The notes: a model not told the origin generated them from the sequence alone. A stretch of 64,000 bases of DNA from DASTFY01 sp963769115 (GCA_963769115.1 CAVYKN010000002.1:1-64000), one strand, 5' to 3'; counted from the stretch's first letter, positions 36,396 to 45,077 are shown. Made by a program: numbers and translations.

Positions 36396-37554
36396 TCAGC
36401 CGGGCCCCAATGGGAAACGGGCGGGGGACAGGGCGTCCGGGGCCACGCCCCGCGCCGCCAGCTCGGCCGGAAGGCCGCTGCCCGTGAGCAGGCCGGTGAG
36501 GCAACGGGCCATGGCCGGTGCGGTCTGGATGCCGTAGCCGCCCTGGCCGGCCAGCCAGAACAGTCCGGCGCAGCCTGGGTCCTCGCCGACGACCGGGACG
36601 CCGTCGGGGGCGAACGTGCGCAGGCCGGCCCAGGTGCTGACCACCGACCGCAGGCCCAACGTCGTGGCCTCGTTGACGCGCTCGATCCCGAGGGCGACGT
36701 CCGCCTCCTCGGGCCGCGCGTCGCACGGCGCGCTGGGCGTCTCGTCGGCCGGCGACACGAGCACGTTCGGGCCCTCGGGCTTGAAGTACCACGAGTGGGC
36801 GGCGTCGGACACCAGCGGCCCCTCGGCGTCGAGCCCGGAGCCGGCCGGGACGCGGCACACGGCGATCGTGCGGCGAAGGGCCCGCAACCCGACCGGGCGG
36901 GCGCCGGCCAGCACCGCCAGCTCGTCGCACCACGCGCCCGCGGCGAGGACGACGGCACCCGTCCTGACCTCGCCCGCCGCCCAGCCCACCCGCCATCCGG
37001 CACCGTCCGGTCGCACGGTGAGTACCTGCGCCGAGCGGACCACCGACCCGCCCGCCTGCACCAGGCCGCGCAGGTAGCCCTGGTGGAGGCCGAGCACGTC
37101 GATGGCGGCGGCGTCGGGCTCGAGGGCCGCGGCGGCGACGTAGTCCTTCGACAGGGCGGGGCAGCGTTCGAGCGCCTCGTCCGCGGGCAGCGGCTCGCAG
37201 TGTCGGCACCTCGGACACGAGGTGGTCGAGCAGGCGCAGTTGCTCCTCCGGCGCCACCCAGAGGGCGGATCGCGGTTCCAGCAGCGGCGCGGTACCGAAC
37301 CGCTCCGGCGCGGCGTCGTAGTCGGCCCGGCTGGCGGCCGTCAGCGCCCGGACCGTGGGTGGTCCGTAGCTCTCCAGGAAGACCGCGGCCGACCGGCCCG
37401 TGGTGTGGTGCGCGAGCTGCTCCTCCTGCTCCAGCAGCACCACCGAGCGCCCCGCCACCGCCAGCTCGCAGGCCGCCGAGACCCCGGCGATCCCTCCCCC
37501 AACCACGGCGACATCGACCGCGACATCGACCGTGTGCCGCGCCGCCGCGCTCAA
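36396..37554 (-). CDS. FAD-dependent amino-acid/sarcosine-oxidase-like oxidoreductase, frameshifted
   Basis: About 385 residues after removal of one extra base near 37196-37198. The N-terminal Rossmann 'DVAVVGGGIAGVSAACELA' and 'HHTTGRSAAVFLESYG' are DAO-type; the C-terminal 'FAPDGVPVVGEDPGCAGLFW' and 'GQGGYGIQTAPAMA' are typical of D-amino-acid dehydrogenase/glycine oxidase-like proteins. The probable start is a TTG at 37554 overlapping the upstream stop (TTGA), so it is translationally coupled to the gene before it. Substrate not determined. Confidence 0.82.
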
Positions 37555-38072
37555 GCGCCGAGCAGGTCCCGCCAGGAGGCGGGATACGCGCTCACCACCT
37601 CGCCGTGGGGACGGCGCAACGTCTCCTCGGGGACGCCACCGGCGATGGCCCGGGCCTCGGCGTAGTGGACCACGTGACGGACACCCTCGAACAGCGGCTT
37701 GCGGAGGGTCACCAGCTCGGCGGGTGGCGACGGGTCGAGGAAGCCCCAGACCGTGAACGCCACCGTGAAATCGTGGATGGTCGGCGCCCGGCCGAAGATC
37801 GACGCCCGCCGCAGTGCCACCCCGAGACATCCTTGGATGGCGTCGTCGGCCGCCTCACCTTGTTGCAGCTGCAAACGGTCCCGGAACCGCTCGGCGAGAA
37901 GCAGCCCGTACCCCTGGTCTGGGCCCTGGTAGCCGAGCTGCGGCCCGGCCGGCTGGCGACCGGTCACCTCCGCCGGACGGTCGGCCTTCCACACCCCGGG
38001 GACGTGGTCGGGCGATTCGTACGAGCGGGGCTTGTCGACCGGCGAAATGGGGACGAACTGGGGCGCGGCCAT
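37551..38072 (-). CDS. Conserved hypothetical protein upstream of FAD oxidoreductase
   Basis: 173 residues; family not recognised. It looks soluble, starts 'APQFVPISPVDKPRSYESPD' (a proline-rich lead), has 'GPDQGYGLLLAERFRDRL', a segment with 'RRASIFGRAPTIHDFTVAF', and ends in an acidic helical stretch. It is coupled by a 4-bp overlap to the FAD oxidoreductase, so they likely work in one pathway. No motif supports an enzymatic assignment. Confidence 0.7.
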   Translation of the reverse strand: MAAPQFVPISPVDKPRSYESPDHVPGVWKADRPAEVTGRQPAGPQLGYQGPDQGYGLLLAERFRDRLQLQQGEAADDAIQGCLGVALRRASIFGRAPTIHDFTVAFTVWGFLDPSPPAELVTLRKPLFEGVRHVVHYAEARAIAGGVPEETLRRPHGEVVSAYPASWRDLLGA

Positions 38073-38082
38073 GACCCTTGTT

Positions 38083-39705
38083 CTACTCGGCCGGAGAGCG
38101 CGCGCCGGCGTGGATCAGTCCGTAGACGATCGAGTCGGCCAGCGCCTGCCACGAGGCCTCGATGATGTTGCCGGACACACCGATGGTGGTCCACGAGCGC
38201 TCTCCGTCGGAGGCATCGATCAGCACCCGCGTGACCGCGCCGGTCGCCGTCGCCCCGTCGAGGATCCGGACCTTGTAGTCCGTCAGGTGCACCCGCGCCA
38301 GCTCCGGGTAGTAGGCGCTGACCGCGGCCCGCAGGGCGGTGTCGATGGCGTTGACCGGGCCGTTGCCCTCCGCGGTGTGGACGTAGCGATGCGCGTCGGG
38401 CCGCCCGTCGCCCGGGACCCAGACCTTCACCGTCGCCTCGGTCGTGAACTCTCCGTTGGGCAGCTCGTCCGTGATGACGCGCATCGACTCCACCCGGAAG
38501 AACTCGTTCTCCCAGCCGTCGGCGCGACGCATGAGGAGCTCCAGCGAGGCGTCGGCCGCCTCGAAGTGGTAGCCCTCGTGCTCGAGGCGCTTGAGGTCGT
38601 CGATCACCTGGCTGACGGCGGCGCCGTCCATGTCCAGCCCGATCTCTTCGGCCTTCAGCTTGATGGTGGCCCGGCCGGCCATCTCGCTGACGACGAACCT
38701 CGTCCCGTTGCCCACGGACTCCGGATCGACGTGTTCGTACGCGTCCTTGCGCTTGGCGATGGCCGAGACGTGGAGGCCGGCCTTGTGCGCGAACGCGGAC
38801 GCGCCGACGTACGGTGCCTGCGGGTTGAGCGGCCGGTTGACCAGCTCGGCGATGTGGTGGCTCACCCCGGTCAGCAGCGGCAGGCGACCTTCGGGCAGCG
38901 TGGCGAACCCCATCTTCAGGCTGAGGTTGGGGATGACCGTCGTGAGGTTGCAGTTGCCGGTGCGCTCCCCCAGCCCGTTGATCGTGCCTTGGACCTGGCG
39001 GGCGCCCGCCTTGACCGCGGCGATGGCGTTGGCCACCGCGCAGCCCGTGTCGTCGTGGGTGTGGATGGCGATGGTTGCATCGTCACGGAAGTGGGCCTTC
39101 ACGGCGGTGACGATCTGTTCGACCTCGAACGGCAGCGAGCCGCCGTTGGTGTCGCAGAGGACCAGGTGGGTCGCGCCCTTCTCGGCCGCGGCCTCGAGCA
39201 CCCGGAGCGCGAACTCGGGGTTGCGCTTGTAGCCATCGAAGAAGTGCTCGGCGTCGAACAGCACCCGCAGACCGTTGCCGACCAGGAACTCGACGCTGTC
39301 GCTGACCATCGCCTCGCCCTCGGCCAACGAGGTCCCCAGGGTGTCGGTCACGTGGTAGTCCCAGCTCTTGCCCACGATGCAGACGGCCGACGTCCCGGCC
39401 TCCACGAGGTTGCGCAGCGTGGCGTCGTCGTCAACCTTGCCCTTCGCCCGCCGGGTAGACCCGAACGCGACGAGCGTCGAGGTGCCGAGACGTAGCTCAC
39501 CGGCGGCCCGCCGGAAGAACTCCTCGTCCTTCGGGTTGGCGCCCGGCCAGCCGCCCTCGATGTAGTGCACGCCGAGCTGATCGAGCTGCTCGGCGATGCG
39601 CAGCTTGTCCTCGACGGTGACCGATACACCCTCGAGCTGGCACCCGTCCCGGAGGGTCGTGTCGAAGATCTCGACGTGACCCACGTGCTCGACGTCAGCC
39701 GACAT
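38083..39705 (-). CDS. cimA: Citramalate synthase
   Basis: Condenses pyruvate with acetyl-CoA to citramalate, opening the threonine-independent isoleucine route. 540 residues. HMGL-like barrel: 'IFDTTLRDGCQLEGVSVTVE', metal motif 'HTHDDTGCAVANAIAA' and 'GTINGLGERTGNCNL', and a C-terminal LeuA_dimer-type allosteric domain. The length and the 'IEGGWPGANPKDEEFF' segment fit the CimA subgroup better than LeuA, but the substrate choice is by similarity. Start at ATG 39705 overlaps the end of ilvE by 11 bp. Confidence 0.87.
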   Translation of the reverse strand: MSADVEHVGHVEIFDTTLRDGCQLEGVSVTVEDKLRIAEQLDQLGVHYIEGGWPGANPKDEEFFRRAAGELRLGTSTLVAFGSTRRAKGKVDDDATLRNLVEAGTSAVCIVGKSWDYHVTDTLGTSLAEGEAMVSDSVEFLVGNGLRVLFDAEHFFDGYKRNPEFALRVLEAAAEKGATHLVLCDTNGGSLPFEVEQIVTAVKAHFRDDATIAIHTHDDTGCAVANAIAAVKAGARQVQGTINGLGERTGNCNLTTVIPNLSLKMGFATLPEGRLPLLTGVSHHIAELVNRPLNPQAPYVGASAFAHKAGLHVSAIAKRKDAYEHVDPESVGNGTRFVVSEMAGRATIKLKAEEIGLDMDGAAVSQVIDDLKRLEHEGYHFEAADASLELLMRRADGWENEFFRVESMRVITDELPNGEFTTEATVKVWVPGDGRPDAHRYVHTAEGNGPVNAIDTALRAAVSAYYPELARVHLTDYKVRILDGATATGAVTRVLIDASDGERSWTTIGVSGNIIEASWQALADSIVYGLIHAGARSPAE

Positions 39706-40612
39706 GTTCACACCAGTCCTTGTACTTGTCCTCCTGCGCGCGCACGGCACGGCCGAACACCTCGGCCACGGCCCGGGTCATCGGACCGGGGCAGGGCAGC
39801 AGACGATCGTCGACGGAATTGACTGCGCTGACTTCGGCCGCGGTGCCGCACACGAACATCTCCTCGGCGATGTAGAGGTCGCTCCGGGCGAGGTTGTCGA
39901 TCCGCACGTCGAAGCCGAGGTCACGGGCGATGGTCGTCACCGAGCCCTGGGTGATCCCCTCGAGCGCGCCGGCGGAGAGCGGCGGGGTGATGAGGATGCC
40001 ATTGCGCGCTGCGAAGATGTTCTCGCCGGTGCACTCAGCCACGAGGCCGTTGGGCGCCAGCATGATCGCTTCGTCGTACCCGGCCTTGAGCGCCTCGACC
40101 TTGGCGAGCGACGAGTTGGCGTAGTTGCCCGTCGTCTTCGACGCCGGCGGCATGGTGTTGTGGTCGTGCCGCGTCCAGGAGCTGACCTTCATCCGGACGC
40201 CCTTCGTCACGGCGTCATCGCCCAGGTACGCGCCCCACGGCCAGCAGGCGATGGCGACGTCGACCGAGCAGGGCAGCGTGTTGAGCCCCATCTCGCCGTA
40301 GCCGTAGTAGGCGATCGGCCGGACGTAGCAGCCGGGGAGGCCGGTCGAGGCGACGGTGTCCTTCGTGGCCTGGATCATCTCCTCCACCGTGTAGGGGATG
40401 TCCATCCCGACGATCTTCGCCGAGTTGAAGAGGCGGACGATGTGGTCGGTGAGGCGGAACACGGCCGGGCCGTCCGCCGTCTCGTAGGCGCGGATCCCCT
40501 CGAAGACACCGGTCCCGTAGTGGAGGGTGTGCGTCAGTACGTGGATGCGCGCGCTCTCCCAGTCGACGAGGTCCCCGTTCATCCAGATCTTGGGAGTGGG
40601 CGTGATCGCCAT
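39695..40612 (-). CDS. ilvE: Branched-chain amino-acid aminotransferase
   Basis: Class IV PLP aminotransferase making Val, Leu and Ile from their 2-oxo acids. 305 residues. 'HTLHYGTGVFEGIRAYETAD' is the class IV start; the PLP Lys is in 'ASKTTGNYANSS', and 'GYDEAIMLAPNGLVAECTG' and 'DLYIAEEMFVCGTAAEV' complete the fold. It is co-transcribed with cimA and preceded by a leader with attenuator features, so it is probably controlled by branched-chain aminoacyl-tRNA supply. Confidence 0.95.
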   Translation of the reverse strand: MAITPTPKIWMNGDLVDWESARIHVLTHTLHYGTGVFEGIRAYETADGPAVFRLTDHIVRLFNSAKIVGMDIPYTVEEMIQATKDTVASTGLPGCYVRPIAYYGYGEMGLNTLPCSVDVAIACWPWGAYLGDDAVTKGVRMKVSSWTRHDHNTMPPASKTTGNYANSSLAKVEALKAGYDEAIMLAPNGLVAECTGENIFAARNGILITPPLSAGALEGITQGSVTTIARDLGFDVRIDNLARSDLYIAEEMFVCGTAAEVSAVNSVDDRLLPCPGPMTRAVAEVFGRAVRAQEDKYKDWCEHVG

Positions 40613-40639
40613 GGTCTCCTCCGGCGGTGTTGATCCCGG

Positions 40640-40681
40640 CTGTGTGGTCCTGACTGTGTGGTCCTGACTGTGTGGTCCTGA
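40640..40681 (-). repeat. Three tandem 14-bp repeats in the ilvE leader
   Basis: The unit CTGTGTGGTCCTGA (plus strand) occurs three times without gaps and without mismatches. In the mRNA it reads TCAGGACCACACAG three times. It lies between the terminator-like hairpin and the ilvE start codon. Confidence 0.9.
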
Positions 40682-40689
40682 TAACGATG

Positions 40690-40715
40690 AAAGCCGCCCC
40701 CGGAGGGACGGCTTT
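40690..40715 (-). terminator. Attenuator hairpin before ilvE
   Basis: In the mRNA sense AAAGCCGTCCC pairs with GGGGCGGCTTT around a TCCG loop (11 pairs, one of them G-U). The U-tract is weak (UUUCAUCGUUAUC), as in many GC-rich actinobacteria. Placed after the leader peptide and before ilvE, it would act as the conditional terminator. Confidence 0.6.
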
Positions 40716-40717
40716 GC

Positions 40718-40744
40718 AGCGCACGACGGGACCCGGCGTGCGCT
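40718..40744 (-). promoter_or_regulatory. Leader hairpin overlapping the leader-peptide stop
   Basis: AGCGCACG and CGTGCGCT form a perfect 8-bp stem. The first arm starts within the UAG stop of the leader peptide, so a ribosome stalled on the preceding Ile/Val codons would mask it. This is the geometry of the pause/antiterminator stem of amino-acid attenuators. Confidence 0.55.
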
Positions 40745-40781
40745 AGACGATGATGAGTACCTGGGGCAGGCGGCTGGCCAT
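40743..40781 (-). CDS. ilvE leader peptide (ends V-L-I-I-V)
   Basis: The last 12 codons read MASRLPQVLIIV followed by UAG: a run of Val-Leu-Ile-Ile-Val, the three products of the pathway, immediately before the stop. This is the hallmark of a branched-chain attenuation peptide. No Shine-Dalgarno sequence precedes the ATG at 40781; the same frame has in-frame ATGs further up (as far as about 40892), so the peptide could be up to 49 residues and may be made from a leaderless mRNA. It is too short to be found by length-filtered gene callers. Confidence 0.65.
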   Translation of the reverse strand: MASRLPQVLIIV

Positions 40782-40882
40782 CGGGGAGGAAGTCTCGTCG
40801 GACGGGGCTCGCAACGTCAAGGCGCGCCCGGTGCCGGCATCCGCCATCGGCCCGTTGCGCGGCTGCCATGCCCGGCGTACCA

Positions 40883-40913
40883 TCGAACTCATGTTCGTAG
40901 AACTGGTGTTCGC
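40883..40913. promoter_or_regulatory. Two tandem GAAC-N4-GTTC boxes (LexA/SOS-box-like)
   Basis: TCGAACTCATGTTCGT (40883-40898) and TAGAACTGGTGTTCGC (40898-40913) each match the GAAC-N4-GTTC core of actinobacterial LexA sites, and the first matches the extended TCGAAC-N4-GTTCGA at 11 of 12 fixed positions. They lie between the leuB stop and the ilvE leader, near where the leader transcript must begin. The binding protein is unknown. Confidence 0.5.
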
Positions 40914-40932
40914 CTTCTGCAGTGCCGGTAGG

Positions 40933-41934
40933 TCAGGCCTGAGCGGCCTTGGCGCGCCGGGCCAGCTCGTCCCCGACCTCCTCGGTGGTCCCGGCGAGGG
41001 GCTCGGCACAGGCCGCCCGCACCCGCTCCGCCGCCTCACCCTCGTCGAGGAACTCGAGCATGTGGGCCATGGAGAGCACGGCGGCCGTGGGGTTCGCCTT
41101 GCCGGTGCCGACGATGTCGGGGGCCGAACCGTGGACGGGCTCGAACATCGAGGGCCCCGTGCGGGCGGGGTTGAGGTTGGCGCTCGAGGCGAGACCGATG
41201 CCGCCGCTCACCGCGCCGCCCAGGTCGGTGAGGATGTCGCCGAAGAGGTTGTCGGTGACGACGACGTCGTACCGGTGGGGGTCCTGGACGAGGTAGATGC
41301 AGGCCGCGTCGACGTGGTTGTACGCGGTGCCGACGTCCGGATAGGCGGCGGCCACCTCGTCGAAGGTCCGTTGCCAGAGGTCACCGGCGAACGTGAGCAC
41401 GTTGGTCTTGTGCACGAGCGTGAGGTGCCGCCTCGGCCGGGCCATCGCCAGGTCGAACGCGTAGCGCACGCAGCGCTCCACGCCCATCCGCGTGTTGACG
41501 CTGCCCTGGGTGGCCACCTCGTACGGGGTCCCCTTGCGCAGCAGGCCGCCCTCCCCGACGTACGGGCCTTCGGTGTTCTCGCGGATGACGACGAAGTCGT
41601 GGGGGCGGTCCTGACCGGGGCCGGTGCCCTGGAACGGCCGCTGATTCACGTACAGGTCGAGCTCGAAGCGCATCTTGAGCAGCAGCCCCCGCTCGATCAC
41701 GCCGGGCGGGACCTCGGGGGTGCCGACGGCGCCCAGCAGGATGGCGTCGAAGGACCGCAGCTCGTCCAGCACCTCGTCCGGGAGGACCGTGCCGTCACGC
41801 AGGTAGCGGGAGCCGCCCAGGTCGAACTCAGTGGTGTCGAGGTCGACGCCCGAGGCGGCAGCGACCTTCAGGGCCTCGGCGGTCACCTCGGGGCCGATGC
41901 CGTCCCCTCCGACCACAGCGATCCGGTGCGTCAT
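40933..41934 (-). CDS. leuB: 3-isopropylmalate dehydrogenase
   Basis: Oxidative decarboxylation of 3-isopropylmalate (leucine) and, in the citramalate route, of 3-methylmalate (isoleucine). 333 residues: 'VVGGDGIGPEVTAEALKV', 'VIRENTEGPYVGEGG', 'YNHVDAACIYLV' with metal ligands 'VTDNLFGDILTDLGG' and 'FEPVHGSAPDIVGTGKANP'. Upstream of the ilvE-cimA pair in the same direction, which completes a compact branched-chain cluster. Leaderless start at ATG 41934 (TATCGT 8 nt upstream). Confidence 0.95.
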   Translation of the reverse strand: MTHRIAVVGGDGIGPEVTAEALKVAAASGVDLDTTEFDLGGSRYLRDGTVLPDEVLDELRSFDAILLGAVGTPEVPPGVIERGLLLKMRFELDLYVNQRPFQGTGPGQDRPHDFVVIRENTEGPYVGEGGLLRKGTPYEVATQGSVNTRMGVERCVRYAFDLAMARPRRHLTLVHKTNVLTFAGDLWQRTFDEVAAAYPDVGTAYNHVDAACIYLVQDPHRYDVVVTDNLFGDILTDLGGAVSGGIGLASSANLNPARTGPSMFEPVHGSAPDIVGTGKANPTAAVLSMAHMLEFLDEGEAAERVRAACAEPLAGTTEEVGDELARRAKAAQA

Positions 41935-41942
41935 GCCCGGGC

Positions 41943-41948
41943 ACGATA
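41943..41948 (-). promoter_or_regulatory. -10 element TATCGT for leuB (leaderless)
   Basis: Eight nt upstream of ATG 41934 on the minus strand. Confidence 0.5.
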
Positions 41949-42033
41949 CGCAGGCCGGCGATGAGCGGCGGCCGCCCGGGCGGGTCGGGGGGTGGCGGTC
42001 GCAACCCCCAGCACCGGTGGGCATCGGTGGCGA

Positions 42034-42039
42034 TAGCCT
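42034..42039 (+). promoter_or_regulatory. -10 element TAGCCT for greA (leaderless)
   Basis: Eight nt upstream of ATG 42048; it supports this start over upstream in-frame ATGs. Confidence 0.45.
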
Positions 42040-42047
42040 CCGCGGGC

Positions 42048-42518
42048 ATGGCGCAGACGCACCAGCTGTCCCGCCGCGCGTACGAGCGGTTGCAGGCCGA
42101 GCACGACGACCTGACGACTCGCGGCCGCATCGAGATCGCGCAGGCCATCGAGCGGGCGCGCGAGATGGGCGATCTCTCCGAGAACGGCGACTACCACGCC
42201 GCCAAGGACCAGCAGGGGCACATGGAGGGTCGCATCCGCGCCCTCGAGGCCATCCTGGAGAACGCCGAGATCGTCGACGACGCCGTGGAGGGCATCGTGT
42301 CCGCCGGCTCCATCGTCACCATCCGCTACGAGGGTGACGACGACGACCTGGCCGAGACCTATCTGGTCGGCCACATCGAGGAGAAGGCCGAGCACGACGT
42401 CATCTCACCGACCTCACCGTTGGGCGCCGCTCTCGTGGGCAAGCGAGCCGGTGACGAGATCGAGTACGACGCCCCGGGTGGCGTGCTCAAGGTGCACATC
42501 CTGAAGGCCACGTCCTGA
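42048..42518 (+). CDS. greA: Transcription elongation factor GreA
   Basis: 156 residues. The N-terminal coiled coil carries the acidic tip 'GDLSENGDYHAAKDQQG' that reaches into the RNA-polymerase secondary channel and stimulates cleavage of backtracked RNA. The C-terminal FKBP-like domain ends 'SPLGAALVGKRAGDEIEYDA'. Divergent from leuB, and leaderless from ATG 42048. Followed at 34 bp by an alpha/beta hydrolase. Confidence 0.95.
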   Translation: MAQTHQLSRRAYERLQAEHDDLTTRGRIEIAQAIERAREMGDLSENGDYHAAKDQQGHMEGRIRALEAILENAEIVDDAVEGIVSAGSIVTIRYEGDDDDLAETYLVGHIEEKAEHDVISPTSPLGAALVGKRAGDEIEYDAPGGVLKVHILKATS

Positions 42519-42552
42519 CGCCTGTCACGATCTGAGCTGGTCGCACCCCCCG

Positions 42553-43434
42553 ATGACCGAGCCCACCGACGAGAAGGTCGCACCGGCGACCCCGGACCTG
42601 CCGCCGGGCCGGAAGATGGAGCTGCCGGGGCGGGGCACCACGTTCATCCGGGAGGTGGCCGGACCGCCCGGAGCCCCGACCGTGCTCCTCCTGCATGGCT
42701 GGACGGCGACCGCGGACCTCAACTGGTTCACATCGTTCTCTGCGCTCGGGCGCCGGTTCCGGGTGCTGGCCATCGACCATCGTGGCCACGGTCAGGGCAT
42801 CCGCACGTCGGAGGTCTTCCGTCTGCGCGACTGCGCCGACGACAGCATCGCGCTGGCCGACGAGCTCGGCATCGAGCGGGTCATCCCCGTCGGCTACTCC
42901 ATGGGCGGGCCGATCGCGCAGCTGATGTGGCGGCGGCACCGGGACCGGGTCGACGGCCTCGTGCTGTGCGCCACCGCCAACCGCTTCTCCACCACCCGCG
43001 ACGAGCGGTTGGCCTTCGCCGGCATGGCCGCCCTGGCGCGGGCCGCGCGCATGACGCCGAGCGTGCTGCGCGACCGCCTGTCGGGCGTCTACCTGACCCG
43101 CCGGTCCGGTCGCTACGACACGTGGGCGATGGAGCAGGTGGGGCGCCACGACTGGACCAAGATCCTGGAGGCGGGGCGGGCGATCGGGCGCTTCTCGTCC
43201 CGCGAGTGGATCGGCGAGATCGACGTGCCGACCGCGCTCTTGCTCACCATGCGGGACCACGTCGTCCCGCTGGCCCGCCAGATCCGCCTGTTCGAATCCC
43301 TCCCGGGAGCGAAGGCGTACCGGATCGACGGGGATCACGACGCCTGCGTCGCCAACGCGGCCCGCTTCGTCCCGACCCTCGTCACCGCCTGCACGTACGT
43401 GGCCGAGCGGGCCCGCCTCACCACCACGAGGTGA
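42553..43434 (+). CDS. Alpha/beta-fold hydrolase
   Basis: 293 residues. Oxyanion 'VLLLHGWTATADLNWF', catalytic motif 'PVGYSMGGPIAQLMW', acid in 'LLTMRDHVVPLARQ' and His in 'IDGDHDACV'. The D-H-R-G-H-G-x-G loop ('AIDHRGHGQG') is typical of haloperoxidase/esterase-like hydrolases. No signal peptide. Its stop overlaps the GTG of the ABC1 kinase (GTGA), so the two are co-translated; a lipid or quinone-related function is possible from that link. Confidence 0.86.
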   Translation: MTEPTDEKVAPATPDLPPGRKMELPGRGTTFIREVAGPPGAPTVLLLHGWTATADLNWFTSFSALGRRFRVLAIDHRGHGQGIRTSEVFRLRDCADDSIALADELGIERVIPVGYSMGGPIAQLMWRRHRDRVDGLVLCATANRFSTTRDERLAFAGMAALARAARMTPSVLRDRLSGVYLTRRSGRYDTWAMEQVGRHDWTKILEAGRAIGRFSSREWIGEIDVPTALLLTMRDHVVPLARQIRLFESLPGAKAYRIDGDHDACVANAARFVPTLVTACTYVAERARLTTTR

Positions 43435-45012
43435 CCGCGCCAGAGGTCCTCTCGGGCCGGCGCACGCGCCGCTGGACGGCGGCGCTCGTCGCCATCCTCG
43501 CGGCCACCGCGGCGTGCTTCGCGCTCGTCGCCCGCCGACGCCGCGCCGCGGCCGGAGCAGAACGTTCCGGAGCCGAGAACAGTCTGCGGCACGGGTCCCG
43601 GCGGGCCCGCAACGCCGAGCTGGCCCGGCTCGGCGCGCGCGTCGGACGTACCTACGCGTCCACCGCTGCCCGCAAACTGTTCGCGTCGGCCGAACGGGCC
43701 GAGGCGCTCGATCGCCAGCGGGAGCTGCGCACGGCCGAGGACGTGGCCGCCAGCCTCGGGCAGATGAAGGGCGCCCTGATGAAGCTCGGGCAGATGGCGA
43801 GCTACCTCGACGACGGCCTGCCCGAACCGCTGCGGCTGGCGCTCGGTGACCTCCTGGCCAGCGCGCCGCCGATGAGCCCCGAGCTGGCGGCCGGCGTGGT
43901 TCGCCGGGAGCTGGGCGCGACGCCGGACGAGCGTCTTCCTCGAGTGGGATCCCGAGCCCATCGCCGCGGCGTCGATCGGCCAGGTGCACCGGGCGCTGTG
44001 GTGGGACCCGGACCAGGAGGTGGAGCGGGCCGTCGCCGTCAAGGTCCAGTATCCCGGGGTCGCCGACGCCATCCGCGCCGACCTGGCCAACGCCGATCTG
44101 CTGGGCTCGATGATGAGCCAGCTCTTCAAGGGGCTCGACCCCGCGCCGATGGTGGCCGAGATCCAGGCCCGGATCGGCGAGGAGCTCGACTACCGCGTCG
44201 AGGCCGCCAACCAGCAGGCCTTCGCCGACTTCTACGAAGGCCATCCGTTCATCCACGTCCCTGCCGTGATCGCCCCGATGTCGACGGGACGGGTACTGAC
44301 CACCGACCTGGCCGCCGGCGCGGGATGGGACGAACTGCTCACCTGGAGCCAGGCGGAGAAGGACCTGGCCGCAGAGGCGATCTTCCGCTTCGTCTTCCGC
44401 AGCCTGTACCGGTTCCACGCCTTCAACGGCGACCCTCACCCGGGCAACTACGTGTTCCGTCCCGGCGGGCAGGTCACCTTCCTCGACTTCGGGCTGGTCA
44501 AGCACTTCGACGACACGGCCATGGAGACCTTCCAGTCGATGATCGGCTCCGCGGTGCTCGAACCCGACCACGCCCGCTTCCGCGACGCGGTCGAAGGGGC
44601 CGGGCTGCTCCGGCGGGGCGCGCCCGTGAGCACCGAGGAGGTCGGCCGCTACTTCGAGCACTTCTACGAGGCCGTGCGGACGGACCAGACCATCACCTGG
44701 ACGACGGCCTACGCGTCGGCCACCGTCCGGCGGACGTTCGATCGCAACTCCCCGATCGCGCAGTACGCGACCGTGCCCGCGGACTTCGTCATCATCCAGC
44801 GCATCAACCTCGGTCTCTACGCCATCCTCGGCCACCTCGGCGCCACGGCCAACTACCGCAAGATCGCCGAGGAGCTGTGGCCGATGGTCAGTGGCCCTCC
44901 CTCGACGCCGATGGGCGAAGCAGAGGCAGCCTGGTTGGCGAGTCGGTCAGCGCCCCTCGCCGGTCAGTCCTTTCAGTCCTCGTCTCGGTCCTCGTCGGGC
45001 TCCATGGCGTAG
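43431..45012 (+). CDS. ABC1/UbiB-family atypical kinase, frameshifted
   Basis: About 526 residues after removing one extra base near 43931. An N-terminal membrane helix ('RRWTAALVAILAATAACFAL') is followed by the K-x-G-Q motif region ('GALMKLGQMASYLDDGLP'), A-x-I-G-Q-V in 'AAASIGQVHRALW', 'VAVKVQYPGV', the catalytic 'FNGDPHPGNYVF' and 'TFLDFGLVKHFD'. Members support isoprenoid-quinone and lipid metabolism as ATPases. GTG start 43431 overlaps the previous stop. Motifs on both sides of the break are intact. Confidence 0.87.
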
Positions 45013-45077
45013 GCGCCGAGGCATCGCCGTGGAGGGGGAAGGTCCGACGGGACGGCAGGACGTGCCGGACCGCTGGA

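Noticed and set aside
38083..39705. Assignment as 2-isopropylmalate synthase (leuA)
   Set aside because: Length and motif context fit citramalate synthase better; a leuA may lie elsewhere. Substrate remains by similarity.
38032..40633. Long plus-strand ORFs over cimA and ilvE
   Set aside because: They are mirror frames of clear minus-strand enzymes.
40891..41964. Plus-strand frame starting M-F-V-E-L with a TACCAT 7 nt upstream
   Set aside because: It would run antisense through leuB; composition is that of a shadow frame, and the upstream hexamer can be chance.
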